From contig CAJOFY010000007.1 in the NCBI GenBank assembly GCA_905233945.1, positions 1 to 51,221 of the forward strand: a DNA stretch of 51,221 nt. Reading direction: 5' to 3'. Under the pieces are notes generated by a model. It was given only the letters and a program-made list of their open reading frames with translations. It was not told where the DNA came from and did not search any database. The translations under genes and the position numbers were made by a program. The stretch comes from an uncultured bacterium (GTDB lineage: Bacteria > UBP6 > UBA1177). Positions 7,314-16,989 of the stretch are shown one piece after another; the first letter of the stretch is position 1; each line of letters opens with the position of its first letter.

Positions 7314-8987
7314 TTACCATCTGAAAATACTGTCGCCTACGAACTCGCGGAGAATCGAGTTGGGCGGAAGTGTCGAATCGTCCATCTCCTCGAAGAAAGA
7401 GAGAAACTTGAGAAGCCTTTTAGCTTCCCGGTATTCGGGAATATCAGTCGGTACCTGACGGAGAAGAGGTTCCGCGTATTTTTTGAGGATACTGAATTCG
7501 CAGACAAACGTAGAATTGAACATCGCATCGGCATTTTCCTGATACGGGAAGATGTTCTTGTCCTCGCCGCTTCTGACCGAAGCCCAGCGTTTCAGAGTGT
7601 CAACCGGCGAATGTCCGCGGTACTGGAAATCGCGCACCATTCTGCGGATAAGCCTGCCGTCCGTCGTCGGGATTCTGTTGTGGTTGTCGATATTGAGAGC
7701 GGTAAGCGCGCTGACATAAATCTTGTAGACGTTGTACTTCGGGACATCGGCGTAAAGATTGGGATTGAGCCCGTGGATTCCCTCGATCACAAGGACTCCG
7801 TTCTCCGGAAGAACTATCGTTTTGCCGTCAGAGCAGCTCTTTCCGGTTTTGAAATCGTATCTCGGAAGAGTCACAGCCTTTCCGGCCATGAGATCGTTCA
7901 GATTTTTGTTGAAAAGTTCGATATTTATCGCCGCAAGCGACTCGAAATCGTGCTCGCCCTTCTCGTCTTTCGGAGTTTTGTCGCGGTCGATGAAGTAGTC
8001 GTCAAGCGAAATCAGGAACGGTCTTATTCCGTTGACGCGGAGCTGGACACAGAGTCTGTTCGCCGTCGTCGTCTTTCCGCTTGAACTCGGCCCGGCAATC
8101 GAAACTATCCGCACCATTCTGCGGCGGCGGTAGATTTCATCGGCGATTTTCGACAGTTTTTTCTCGTGCAGAGCCTCGCACAGAAGGATGATTTTCTGGC
8201 TGAAACCGCGTCTTATCCAGTCGTTGAGCTTCGCGCATGTGTCAAGCTCAAGAATATCGAGCCACTCGCTGTGTTCCTGGATGATGTCAAAATATTTCGG
8301 ACTGTCCTGAAACGCAGGGACCGTGTCGGGATCACTTTGTGTCGGAATAATAAGAACTATTCCGTTCTTGTAGTGCATAAGGTGGAATTTGCTGCAGTAC
8401 GAAGTCGAAGGAAGAAGATATCCTGAAAAATAGCCGACAGTAGAGCCGAGCCAGTAGATATTCGTGCGCGGCTGAGTCCTGATTTTGAAAAGGGAGACTT
8501 TGTCCAGAAGATCCTGCTTTCTGAACTCCTCGATCGCCTGCTCCGTCGTGACATTCTGACGCACAAAAGGGATGTCGGCATCTATTATTTCACGCATTCT
8601 CGCCGAAATACGCTCGACATCACCGGCCTCAAGCCACTCAAGGCCTTCAAACCAGCAGTAGTAGCCGTTTCCTATGCTGTATTCGATGTGGAGGACCGCA
8701 TGGGGAAAGATCTCCTTCGCCGCCTTTATCATCACGAAAAATATACTTCTCAGGTAAAACAGATAGCCGTCCCTGTTTTCCATCGTGAAAAATTCGACTT
8801 TTCCCTCTCCCGGGATCTCTTTGCTCAAATCGCAGAATTCATTGTTGAAAACCGCCCCTATGATGCGGAATTTGTAGTATTCCTGATATTTCGGAGCGAT
8901 GTCGATGAATTTCGTTCCCTTAGCAACAGATTCTGCCTTTTCACCTTCCGGAACTGAAATTTTCAACGAGAACAAGTTGTCAGCCAT
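7314..8987 (-). CDS. Nucleoside (uridine) kinase with ThrRS-like N-terminal region
   Basis: The 557-residue protein has a C-terminal uridine-kinase/phosphoribulokinase domain. Its P-loop is GPSSSGKTT (299-307), followed by LISLDDYFIDRD and LPRYDFKTGKS, and by ENGVLVIEGIHGLNP. The N-terminal half carries a TGS-like start and a segment around HAVLHIEYSIGNGYYCWFEG that resembles the editing-domain neighbourhood of threonyl-tRNA synthetase. This composite architecture is known from Firmicutes, Bacteroidetes and spirochaetes, where it is annotated as a nucleoside kinase. The probable reaction is ATP-dependent phosphorylation of uridine or cytidine for pyrimidine salvage; substrate is inferred. It lies 20 bases downstream of gpmI with SD AGGAGG, as the last gene of the spoIID-gpmI group. 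Confidence 0.82.
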   Translation of the reverse strand: MADNLFSLKISVPEGEKAESVAKGTKFIDIAPKYQEYYKFRIIGAVFNNEFCDLSKEIPGEGKVEFFTMENRDGYLFYLRSIFFVMIKAAKEIFPHAVLHIEYSIGNGYYCWFEGLEWLEAGDVERISARMREIIDADIPFVRQNVTTEQAIEEFRKQDLLDKVSLFKIRTQPRTNIYWLGSTVGYFSGYLLPSTSYCSKFHLMHYKNGIVLIIPTQSDPDTVPAFQDSPKYFDIIQEHSEWLDILELDTCAKLNDWIRRGFSQKIILLCEALHEKKLSKIADEIYRRRRMVRIVSIAGPSSSGKTTTANRLCVQLRVNGIRPFLISLDDYFIDRDKTPKDEKGEHDFESLAAINIELFNKNLNDLMAGKAVTLPRYDFKTGKSCSDGKTIVLPENGVLVIEGIHGLNPNLYADVPKYNVYKIYVSALTALNIDNHNRIPTTDGRLIRRMVRDFQYRGHSPVDTLKRWASVRSGEDKNIFPYQENADAMFNSTFVCEFSILKKYAEPLLRQVPTDIPEYREAKRLLKFLSFFEEMDDSTLPPNSILREFVGDSIFRW

Positions 8988-9007
8988 GATTTCCTCCTGA
9001 AAACTGA

Positions 9008-10531
9008 TTAAAAAAGCTCTTTACCGGTCATTTCCGCAGGCACTTCAAGCCCCATTATTTTGAGGATTGTCGGTGCGATGTCGGCAAGGATTCCGTTATG
9101 AAGTTCGACATTTTTATAGTTGTAAACCGCGAACGGAACGGGGTTTGTAGTGTGCGCGGTATGCGGAGCTTTCGTCGTTTCGTCAAACATCTGCTCGCTG
9201 TTGCCGTGATCTGCCGTGAGGATGAGCACTCTCCCCTCTTCTTCGACTTTCGCCATGATCTTTCCGACGCACTCGTCAATTGCCTCGATCGCCTTGACTG
9301 CCGCTTCCATTACACCGGTGTGACCGACCATATCGGGATTCGCGAAATTGAGAATAACAAGATCAAATTTTTCAATATTTTCAAGAAGTTGATCGGTTAC
9401 TTCGTAAGCGCTCATCTCAGGTTTAAGATCATAGGTCTGAACTTTGGGAGATGGAACAAGAATCCTCTCTTCGCCCTCAAAAACGGTTTCTTTTCCGCCG
9501 TTGAAAAAGAATGTGACGTGGGCGTATTTCTCGGTTTCGGCGATCCTGAGCTGCGTTTTTTTAGCCTTTGAAACGACTTCGCCGAGAATGTTTTTAAGTT
9601 CTTCATGCTCAAAAAGAACCGGGAACGGGAAATCGGCTCTGTACTGCGTCATTGTCGCATACTGGCTGAAAGCGACTCTCTGCTTTCTCATAAAGCCGTT
9701 GAATTCGTCGAAATTGAGCGCCATCGAGATCTCGCGTGCTCTGTCAGCTCTGAAATTGAAGAAAATGACAGCGTCTTCGTCGCGCATTACACCTTTCGGG
9801 AATCCGCAGTCGTTCATGATTATCGTCGGACGGACGAACTCGTCGTATTCGCCTCTCGCGTATGAGTTGAGAATCGCGTCCACCGGTGTTTCGGCGCGCA
9901 GTCCGAGTCCCAGCGTCAGTGCATCGTAAGCCTGCTCCACCCTTTCCCAGCGGTTATCTCTGTCCATCGCGTAGAATCTCCCCATAACTGTCGCGATTTC
10001 GCCGAGATTTTCCTTTTTCATCTTCTCATCGAGCTCTTTCACATAGTTTATCGCGCTCTGAGGCGGTGTGTCGCGGCCGTCAAGGAAGCAGTGGACGACG
10101 ACTTCGAGTTTGTTTCTCTTGCCGAATTCAAGCAGAGCGTAAAGGTGATCCATCGAGCTGTGGACTCCGCCGGGAGAAACCAAGCCCATGAGATGAAGCG
10201 TTCCGCCGTGGATTTTGAGTTCTTTAACAGTCTCCTTTAACACGGGATTTTCAAAAAAACTGCCGTCTTCAATTGCCTTGTCGATTCTGGTGAGATCCTG
10301 ATAAACAACTCTTCCGGCGCCGATATTCGTATGCCCTACCTCGCTGTTTCCCATTTGTCCTTTCGGAAGTCCCACATCAAGTCCGCTCGCGGAAAGCTGA
10401 CACTTGGGAGAAGAAGCCAGAAGCCTGTCTATATTCGGCGTTTTTGCCGTTTTTACCGCGTTGAAATCACTGCTTTCCCTGATTCCGAAACCGTCGAGAA
10501 TCATAAGCATTACTCTTTTGTCATCACTCAT
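9008..10531 (-). CDS. gpmI: 2,3-bisphosphoglycerate-independent phosphoglycerate mutase
   Basis: This 507-residue, two-manganese glycolytic enzyme interconverts 3- and 2-phosphoglycerate in the cytoplasm. The alkaline-phosphatase-superfamily metal and catalytic motifs are all visible: MILDGFGIR at the start, the phosphorylated serine Ser63 in QMGNSEVGHTNIGAGR, HCFLDGRDTPP, and ILTADHGNSEQM with PHTAHT near the C-terminus. Length is typical of the family. The start ATG follows GAGAGGTG and lies 10 bases after the stop of the spoIID-like gene, so the two are probably co-transcribed. Confidence 0.96.
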   Translation of the reverse strand: MSDDKRVMLMILDGFGIRESSDFNAVKTAKTPNIDRLLASSPKCQLSASGLDVGLPKGQMGNSEVGHTNIGAGRVVYQDLTRIDKAIEDGSFFENPVLKETVKELKIHGGTLHLMGLVSPGGVHSSMDHLYALLEFGKRNKLEVVVHCFLDGRDTPPQSAINYVKELDEKMKKENLGEIATVMGRFYAMDRDNRWERVEQAYDALTLGLGLRAETPVDAILNSYARGEYDEFVRPTIIMNDCGFPKGVMRDEDAVIFFNFRADRAREISMALNFDEFNGFMRKQRVAFSQYATMTQYRADFPFPVLFEHEELKNILGEVVSKAKKTQLRIAETEKYAHVTFFFNGGKETVFEGEERILVPSPKVQTYDLKPEMSAYEVTDQLLENIEKFDLVILNFANPDMVGHTGVMEAAVKAIEAIDECVGKIMAKVEEEGRVLILTADHGNSEQMFDETTKAPHTAHTTNPVPFAVYNYKNVELHNGILADIAPTILKIMGLEVPAEMTGKELF

Positions 10532-10541
10532 TTTTCACCTC

Positions 10542-12080
10542 TCAGTAAATCTTTATTATTTCAGTTTTCGGGTAGTATCTTTTGAGAATGAAGCTGAAGT
10601 CTCGCCCTTTTTTCCCGAGTGAAATGGCTCCCATCTGGCTCATTCCGACACCGTGGCCCCAGCCAGCTCCCTCAAAAATCCATGTGCTTTCCTCTTTGTG
10701 AACAAGGAAGGCGGAACTATACAGATTATCCAGTAATTTCCTAATGTTAAGTTCTCCGTAAACAACAAGCGAAGATAGTGTGCCGACGAATTCGGCTTTG
10801 TAGATCCTGCCGGAGACCCCGCGCTTCAGAGCCTTGATTTCCTTGAGTTTTCCTATTTTTTTGCGCGAGTTCAGAAACCCGTCTATTTTTTCCTGCGGAA
10901 ATTCGACTTTCCAGCGGTGGCGTTTGTTCATTTTCAGATTGTCCTCGCCGTAGTCGCTTTCAAGGAATTTTTTGAGGTCGGACTCTTTGGAAAGGTCGAG
11001 ACTAAGCGGCTCGTCGCCGTCCCAGACACCGGTCAGATAAGGTTTTTCGGCAGTAAACCAGACGTTTCTGATGTCTTCCGTCCTGCCGCCTGAACTTGAG
11101 CAGTAAGGAGCTCTCGCGACGTGGGTTCCGTTGAAAAGGAGAACCTGCCCTTCTGTTTCCTTCACCGCCTGAACGAATTTTTTGTCGATTTTTCCGCTCC
11201 AGATCACTTTCTGGCAGTGTACTTCGCTGCAGATGTGCCATATTTCGGAGAGATGCCGCTTGCCGAGCTGCATGAAAATATCGGTCCGTGCCGCTACAGC
11301 CTGCGCTTTGAGCGTTTCGAGGGGCGCTGCAAGGAACATTTCTCCCGGCAGAATCCGCTCAAGAATGTTTTCGACGGAATCCTCGATAACAAGGTCGGCT
11401 TTCGCGCCGCCTGACGGAGTGAGGAAATAGTTTCTGCCGCCGGGATAGGAGTCATCACCCGCCGAAAATCCAGGTTTCGGATGAATCATCAGCAAATTCG
11501 GGCATTTATACTTTTTTCCGTCATCGGTATCAACTTTTATTACTGATTTCGCGCTGCTTTCAAAGACAGGAATCGAAACGATACTGTAATCAGGGAACAT
11601 ATCCCTGAATTTATTGAGTAATTTTTCACTTTTCCCTTTATCGAAAAGCTCTTTGGACACTATAAAATATTCACGGTTGTCAATGGTGGATTTGTTTATC
11701 GAAAAAATAGCGCCGTGGACAAAAATCTCTGTTTCCATTCCTGTTTTCATGCTCCAGAGTTTCGATTTTTCCGCATGTTCACGAAGCTCGCTCTGTGAAA
11801 GTTCCTGAAAGGCGATCCTGTATTTCACGACAGCCGGAGTAAAATTTGTTACTGAAAAAGTCAGCGATTCTGCGTTTATTTCCTTGTTTCCGCACTCAAA
11901 ACTCTTTATATTCCCGATAGTCGTACCGTTTTCGTAACCTTTCACAAGAACGCGGATGTAAGGGATATTGTTCCTGAACGAAAACGACGCGCTGTGAAGG
12001 AAATCGAACTCTTTTGAAATGTCGGCGGACAAAACCGGAACAAAAAGCAGACAAAGAAAAAAGAGAAAATATTTACGCAC
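10542..12080 (-). CDS. SpoIID/LytB domain protein, secreted
   Basis: The 512-residue protein starts at a GTG codon six bases after GAGG and has a signal peptide ending near VLSA (residue 19). The first half is a poorly conserved beta-rich region. The second half is the SpoIID domain: LPGEMFLAAPLETLKAQAVAART, YCSSSGGRTE, and the C-terminal GAGWGHGVGMSQMGA motif. SpoIID of sporulating bacteria is a lytic transglycosylase acting on denuded glycan strands. Homologues occur widely in non-sporulating bacteria, where they are called amidase enhancers or wall-remodelling enzymes. No other sporulation gene is seen here, so a periplasmic wall role is most likely. It leads the run with gpmI and the nucleoside kinase. 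Confidence 0.88.
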   Translation of the reverse strand: MRKYFLFFLCLLFVPVLSADISKEFDFLHSASFSFRNNIPYIRVLVKGYENGTTIGNIKSFECGNKEINAESLTFSVTNFTPAVVKYRIAFQELSQSELREHAEKSKLWSMKTGMETEIFVHGAIFSINKSTIDNREYFIVSKELFDKGKSEKLLNKFRDMFPDYSIVSIPVFESSAKSVIKVDTDDGKKYKCPNLLMIHPKPGFSAGDDSYPGGRNYFLTPSGGAKADLVIEDSVENILERILPGEMFLAAPLETLKAQAVAARTDIFMQLGKRHLSEIWHICSEVHCQKVIWSGKIDKKFVQAVKETEGQVLLFNGTHVARAPYCSSSGGRTEDIRNVWFTAEKPYLTGVWDGDEPLSLDLSKESDLKKFLESDYGEDNLKMNKRHRWKVEFPQEKIDGFLNSRKKIGKLKEIKALKRGVSGRIYKAEFVGTLSSLVVYGELNIRKLLDNLYSSAFLVHKEESTWIFEGAGWGHGVGMSQMGAISLGKKGRDFSFILKRYYPKTEIIKIY

Positions 12081-12118
12081 AGATGCCTCAATTACTCAAA
12101 CACTGCAAAAACCGCGGC

Positions 12119-12147
12119 AAAATAACACAAACTAAGTCAGGTTTCAA
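12119..12147 (-). promoter_or_regulatory. Sigma70-type promoter for the spoIID-like gene
   Basis: On the minus strand TTGAAA (12142-12147) and TATTTT (12119-12124) are separated by 17 bases, 39 bases before the GTG start. The spacing is ideal and both hexamers match consensus at four or more positions. It sits in the 165-base divergent gap with the ABC-F gene. I found no equally good promoter for the ABC-F direction; TTGACT at 12183 has only a poorly spaced -10. Confidence 0.55.
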
Positions 12148-12245
12148 ATGAAAATGAGAAAAAATCACAGACTATGAATAATTTGACTTTTACAATAAAT
12201 ACTACAATTCTCGCGTAGATTGTTTGAAAACGGAGCAGACCTGTC

Positions 12246-14111
12246 ATGGCTAACATAGTTTCGGTTTCGGGCGTTACCTGCATAAAGGCGGAACGCGTCC
12301 TGTTCAAAGATATTTCTTTCGGGGTCGAAAGCGGCGAAAAAGTCGCACTCATCGGCGTGAACGGCTGCGGAAAATCAACTCTGCTCAAAATAATCGCCGG
12401 TCTTGAAGAGCCTGAAAGCGGAACTGTTGCGATAAACAAGTCGGCTGCGGTCGCTTTTTTAAGCCAGATTCCCGAAATAAATCCTGATGAAACGATCGCC
12501 GATCACATTTTCTCGGGCAACGACGAAAAACTAAACCTCATCAAGCGTTACGAGATCGCGTGCAGCGGATTTAGCACTGAAGATGCGGCTGAACTTGCCG
12601 AAAAAATCGACACTCTGAACGTGAGAAGCTACGAATCTGAGATCAAATCCATTCTCACCCGCCTCGGAATAAACGATCTCACCCTCAAAATGGGCGAACT
12701 TTCGGGCGGAATGGTGAAAAAAGTGGCTCTGGCGCAGTGCATCGTCAAGGATTCGGGGCTTTTGCTGCTTGACGAGCCCACAAACCACCTCGATATCGAT
12801 ACGATTGTCTGGCTTGAAGACTATCTCCGCGAGACAAAAAAAGCGGTCATCATGGTTACGCACGACAGATATTTCCTCGATTCCGTGTGCAGCTCGATTT
12901 ACGAAATCGAAGGCTCAGATCTGTTTCACTACAAAGGGTGCTACGACTACTATCTCGAAAAAAAATCTGAATATTTTCACTCACTTGTCGCAAATGAAGA
13001 AAGAGTAAGAACGATTCTAAGGCGCGAGCTTGCATGGCTTGCAAGAGGCCCCAGAGCTAGAGCCACGAAATCGAAAGACCGCATCGAAAACATCCAGAAA
13101 ATGATGCAGCGAGAAAAGCCTGAAGAAGAAAAAAATATCGAACTTTCAATAGTAGGCAAAAGGCTCGGCAAAAAAATCCTCGAAATGAAGGATATCTCCT
13201 TTGACTGGAACGGCGAAACGATAATCAAAGACTTTAATTTCGCCTTCAAAAAGGATACCCGCTTAGGAATCATCGGAAACAACGGCAGCGGAAAAACAAC
13301 TTTTCTCGATATCCTGACCGGCAGACTTCAGCCCAAAAGCGGCGAATACGACCTCGGCATCAACACCGAATTTTCATACTTCGATCAGGTTTCACGCGAA
13401 CTTCCGGCAGATATGCGCCTCATTGATTTCGTAAAATCAAAAGGCGAAAATATAATTCTTGCCGACGGCTCGAAACTTTCGGCGGCGCAGATGCTTGAAA
13501 GATTTCTGTTTGAACCATCGATCCACTACACAAGGATCGAAAAACTTTCAGGCGGCGAAAAACGGCGGCTTTATCTCGTCGCGATACTTATGAATAACCC
13601 GAATTTCATCGTTCTCGACGAGCCGACGAACGATCTCGATATCAAAACACTCTCTGTTCTTGAGGACTTCCTCTCCTCCTTCAACGGCCCGATCGTAGTT
13701 GTAAGCCACGACCGATATTTCCTCGACAGAACAGTTGATACCCTGCTTATTTTCAAGGGAAACGGCATCATCGAAAGCTTTGTCGGAAAGGCTTCAGAAT
13801 GGATCGAAATGAACCGCAGAAACAGGCAGACAGAGCAGAAAAAAGCGGCCAAACCAAAAGACGAACCTTTGAAACCTAGAACTTTGCAGACAGACGCCAC
13901 AAAACTCACCTACTCCCAGCGCATCAGACTTGCCGACCTCGAAAAACTCATCCCAAAAACCGAAGCAGAAATCGCAGAAATCGAAGAAAAAATGGCCAAT
14001 TACGAAGAAAACAAAGGAAACATGGCCGAACTTTCCGCAAAATACAGCGAACTCAAGTCAAAATACGACTCCATGTTTGAGGAATATATCGAGTTGTCGG
14101 AGAAGGAGTAA
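12246..14111 (+). CDS. ABC-F family ATPase (Uup/EttA-type)
   Basis: The 621-residue soluble protein has two ABC domains and no membrane segment. Domain 1 carries Walker [10 protein letters not shown], signature [13 protein letters not shown] and Walker [13 protein letters not shown]. Domain 2 carries [22 protein letters not shown] and [12 protein letters not shown]. An arm/linker of basic residues ([20 protein letters not shown]) lies between them. The C-terminus (about 555-621) is a charged coiled coil, as in Uup. ABC-F proteins act on ribosomes or, for Uup, branched DNA; the subtype is inferred from the coiled-coil tail. The last 54 bp are repeated at 20289-20342, beyond the kinase/VWA/Sel1 genes, so the present 3' end may have been rebuilt by an insertion. 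Confidence 0.9.
   Translation: MANIVSVSGVTCIKAERVLFKDISFGVESGEKVALIGVNGCGKSTLLKIIAGLEEPESGTVAINKSAAVAFLSQIPEINPDETIADHIFSGNDEKLNLIKRYEIACSGFSTEDAAELAEKIDTLNVRSYESEIKSILTRLGINDLTLKMGELSGGMVKKVALAQCIVKDSGLLLLDEPTNHLDIDTIVWLEDYLRETKKAVIMVTHDRYFLDSVCSSIYEIEGSDLFHYKGCYDYYLEKKSEYFHSLVANEERVRTILRRELAWLARGPRARATKSKDRIENIQKMMQREKPEEEKNIELSIVGKRLGKKILEMKDISFDWNGETIIKDFNFAFKKDTRLGIIGNNGSGKTTFLDILTGRLQPKSGEYDLGINTEFSYFDQVSRELPADMRLIDFVKSKGENIILADGSKLSAAQMLERFLFEPSIHYTRIEKLSGGEKRRLYLVAILMNNPNFIVLDEPTNDLDIKTLSVLEDFLSSFNGPIVVVSHDRYFLDRTVDTLLIFKGNGIIESFVGKASEWIEMNRRNRQTEQKKAAKPKDEPLKPRTLQTDATKLTYSQRIRLADLEKLIPKTEAEIAEIEEKMANYEENKGNMAELSAKYSELKSKYDSMFEEYIELSEKE
14051..14104 (+). repeat. Left copy of ABC-F 3'-end direct repeat
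   Basis: This stretch, encoding [19 protein letters not shown] of the ABC-F protein, recurs in the same orientation at 20289-20342 with three mismatches over 54 bases (offsets 7, 22 and 52). The two copies bracket the kinase-VWA-Sel1 gene cassette. A 3'-end gene duplication flanking foreign-looking genes is typical of integration that regenerates the end of the target gene. Confidence 0.9.
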
Positions 14112-14132
14112 ATTTTTACTAAGGATACGGAA

Positions 14133-15467
14133 ATGCTGGAAACAGGTTCGATACTTCAATCTGAGGCAGGCCCAATCACTATTCTCAAATTTCTGAACAA
14201 AGGCTCGCAGGCAGAAGTCTATGAAGTCAAAATAAAAATAAAAGGAAAAGAAGGCCGGTTTGCTCTCAAACGGTTTGCCCTCAAATATTATTTTGAAGAA
14301 CACTGCAAGGATCCGAAATTCAAAGACAATCTGCTTTCTGTAATTGAAAAGAAAAAACCTACCAACCGCTTCATCTGGCCTCTTCACTTTGTAGAAAACG
14401 GGAATCGTTTCGGATACCTTATGAATTTGCTTCCATCGGAATACCAGGCTTTATCCGGCTGCTTTTCAGGCAAACTCAGGATAAACGACAATATAAAATT
14501 CAAATTCTGCATAAATATGTGTGACGCTTTCCATCATCTGCATTATGATGAGGATTGCAGTTACAAAGACATTTCCCCTAAAAATATTTATATAAATCCC
14601 AGCAATGGAAATGTTCTGATAATTGACAACGACAACATTACTCCGAACAGAGACACAGCCGGTATCAGAAAATTTGTTAAAGGCACACCTGGATATATGG
14701 CTCCGGAACTGTTTGAAAATCCGGAAACAATACCTTCTAAGCAAACCGATTTCTATTCTGCCGGCGTATTGATTTTCAAATTATTTATGGGAATCGATCC
14801 CTTTGAACCTCTTGACAGCTCGAATTCTGACAGCAGTTCCCCGGTCATGGACATTTCATCTTTCTATAATCCAAAAAACAACAGATTCATTTTTCAAGAA
14901 ATAATAGAAAACAAAGGTGTCAATGCGGAAAGAGATAAAGCAAAACTTTGGTTTTCATATCCGGAATCCGTAAGAAATTTGTTCAAAAGGCTTTTTACAG
15001 AAGGAATCAACGATCCGTGGAAACGACCGAGCTGCGAAGAATGGAGAGATGAGTTGATCAAATGTCTTGCAGCTGCTTATTCCTGCCCCGACCCCAATTG
15101 TTCCTTTTCATCATTTTTAAATGAAAATGAACTCATGAAAAACAACGGAAAAATTCACTGTCCTCTCTGCAATAAAGATTTCACTCTTCCTATCATGAAA
15201 TCAGGAAAAGACACGCTTGTTGTAATGAATGACAAGGAAGAGATCTATTCCGGCTATTTCGAGGATTTAAGACGAAACGAATCCAGAATGGAAATCGTTA
15301 TGACAGCCGAACTGACGAAAAAAGGACTAAGGCTTTTAAACAAGTCAAATTACAGCATAACTCACCACGGAAAAACAATAAAAAAAGAGGAACACACTGA
15401 TTTTATAAAAGATTTGGATTCATTAACTGTTGACGGCAAAGTATATAAGATTATTCTTCCGGTGTAG
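14133..15467 (+). CDS. Ser/Thr protein kinase with C-terminal zinc ribbon
   Basis: The 444-residue protein has a eukaryotic-type kinase domain at about 13-310. It shows a glycine loop LNKGSQAEVYEV (21-32), ATP-anchoring lysine in FALK (Lys46), a catalytic loop YKDISPKN with Asp146, a metal-binding IDNDN (Asp165/Asp167) in place of DFG, and GTPGYMAPEL in the activation segment. A four-cysteine zinc ribbon follows (C318, C323, C343, C346), then a beta-rich tail of ~95 residues. HRD is changed to YKD, and DFG to DND; both catalytic Asp positions are kept, so activity is plausible. Kinase-VWA pairs are known from the TerY-P triads and E. coli YegI/YegL, but the PP2C phosphatase of those triads is absent here. 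AAGGAT precedes the start by about eight bases. Confidence 0.83.
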   Translation: MLETGSILQSEAGPITILKFLNKGSQAEVYEVKIKIKGKEGRFALKRFALKYYFEEHCKDPKFKDNLLSVIEKKKPTNRFIWPLHFVENGNRFGYLMNLLPSEYQALSGCFSGKLRINDNIKFKFCINMCDAFHHLHYDEDCSYKDISPKNIYINPSNGNVLIIDNDNITPNRDTAGIRKFVKGTPGYMAPELFENPETIPSKQTDFYSAGVLIFKLFMGIDPFEPLDSSNSDSSSPVMDISSFYNPKNNRFIFQEIIENKGVNAERDKAKLWFSYPESVRNLFKRLFTEGINDPWKRPSCEEWRDELIKCLAAAYSCPDPNCSFSSFLNENELMKNNGKIHCPLCNKDFTLPIMKSGKDTLVVMNDKEEIYSGYFEDLRRNESRMEIVMTAELTKKGLRLLNKSNYSITHHGKTIKKEEHTDFIKDLDSLTVDGKVYKIILPV

Positions 15468-15495
15468 AAAGTTCTAAGGAATATCGGAGTTATTC

Positions 15496-16989
15496 ATGAG
15501 TATAAAGAACATCGTTTCCAACTTTGAAATTAAAAGGCATCAGTTTGAAATAATCTATGCGATAGACACTTCCGCATCAATGTGCGGTGAAAAGATAGAA
15601 TCTGTCAACAACGCCATGCACGAACTGGAAAGATTATTAAAAGAGGAAGCCGAGAAAAACAGCGATCAGGTTCAGATTTATATAAGAATCATCACTTTCG
15701 GCGGAGATCAGGCTGTATGGCACCTGGAAGAGCGGACCCGCATTGAAGATTTTTCCTATAAGAATATAAATGTCGTCAGAGGCGGACGAACACCGATGGG
15801 AAGCGCGTTCAATTTACTGAATCAGGCACTTAATGCTTCCTGTCTGCCGAATATTATGTTTAAACCGCTGTTGGTCCTCCTCTCCGACGGATGGCCTACC
15901 GATGAATGGGAAAATGAATTGGATCAGCTGATACAACATTCATGGGGCAGAAAAGCCACAAAAGTCGCTATTGCTATCGGAGAACAGGCAGACAAAGAGA
16001 TCCTGACAAAATTTACAACTAATCCTAAACAGGTTTTCGAAGCAAATGATTCTGCCGCAATCATAAAAACTATTGAATGGACCTCAACAATAATTTCAGC
16101 GACTGTTCTCGGTGAATATACGACTTATCCTGTATCATATATGTTGAATGGCAACCAGGATGTATTCTCATCAGAAAAATATTCAACAACCGATAGTAAT
16201 GCACAAATCATCGTTGACAAAGCAAACAGGGTTCTTGAACTCTACTTTGAAAACAAAAAACATGACTCATTGATTGAAAGCAAATCCTTTTTCGATGAAA
16301 TGAATATTTTCTTATTCGGAAAATCGGATTTTTCCCATATTCCTTCCACTCACGAAGATGAACTAAAAGATTCATTCATGGAAAAATTCAATAAGGATTC
16401 GGTGAAAATAGTAAAATATACAGAATTTACTCTTGCATATAGAAGGGTAAAGGAATACTCAAAAGAATGCGACATTCCAGAAATCGGATATGATCACAAC
16501 ATCAATTTTATAGACTGGTTCTTATTTGAGAACAAGATTATAAAAAAACGTAACAAAAAATTGCATGATGCAATAAATGTTTATGCAAACCAAAAAGACC
16601 TTTTTTTTCAAAACGAGGAAAAAAATAAATTTGAACGTAATTCAAGATCTTATAATTTTTTCTCCAGCGCAAACAGAGCCGAGACCCGTTTTATTAAAGA
16701 CAAAGATCTCTCCTCTTCCCTCATTCAAACAAGAAAAGCGGTAGAACAATACATTAAGGCAATGTATGAAAATGAATTCAAACAGGAAGCCCCGGACTCA
16801 CCTGCTCAGTGTCTTAAAGGATTAAAAAAAGTAATAACAAAAACATATTCTCACGAACTCTGGCCTTTGATAAAAAGAGGTAACGCAAATGCCCATGACT
16901 GCTATTCGACATACGATTTTGCAGTCATTCACGGTTTGGAAATGCTGAAAGAATGTGCCGGACAGATAAACAAATGGGGAAATAAATGA
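15496..16989 (+). CDS. TerY/YegL-like VWA protein with HEPN-like C-terminal domain
   Basis: The 497-residue protein begins with a von Willebrand A domain (about 15-215). Its metal-ion-dependent adhesion site is intact: DTSAS (Asp24, Ser26, Ser28), Thr99 in GGRTPMGS and Asp131 in LLSDGWPTDEW. The order and spacing match TerY/YegL proteins. A middle region (about 220-400) has no recognisable family. The last ~90 residues are helical and contain RKAVEQYIKAMYENEF and LIKRGNANAHDC. They resemble DUF4145/HEPN domains, and R461-x5-H467 fits the Rx4-6H motif of HEPN ribonucleases. No signal peptide or membrane helix is seen. The stop overlaps the next start (ATGA), so expression is coupled. The HEPN call is by eye and needs profile comparison. 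Confidence 0.75.
   Translation: MSIKNIVSNFEIKRHQFEIIYAIDTSASMCGEKIESVNNAMHELERLLKEEAEKNSDQVQIYIRIITFGGDQAVWHLEERTRIEDFSYKNINVVRGGRTPMGSAFNLLNQALNASCLPNIMFKPLLVLLSDGWPTDEWENELDQLIQHSWGRKATKVAIAIGEQADKEILTKFTTNPKQVFEANDSAAIIKTIEWTSTIISATVLGEYTTYPVSYMLNGNQDVFSSEKYSTTDSNAQIIVDKANRVLELYFENKKHDSLIESKSFFDEMNIFLFGKSDFSHIPSTHEDELKDSFMEKFNKDSVKIVKYTEFTLAYRRVKEYSKECDIPEIGYDHNINFIDWFLFENKIIKKRNKKLHDAINVYANQKDLFFQNEEKNKFERNSRSYNFFSSANRAETRFIKDKDLSSSLIQTRKAVEQYIKAMYENEFKQEAPDSPAQCLKGLKKVITKTYSHELWPLIKRGNANAHDCYSTYDFAVIHGLEMLKECAGQINKWGNK

Noticed and set aside
10542-12080. SpoIID homologue as evidence of spore formation.
   Set aside because: SpoIID/LytB proteins are widespread in non-sporulating bacteria, and no other sporulation gene is present.
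12183-12208. TTGACT ... TACAAT as promoter for the ABC-F gene.
   Set aside because: The spacing is only 14 bases.
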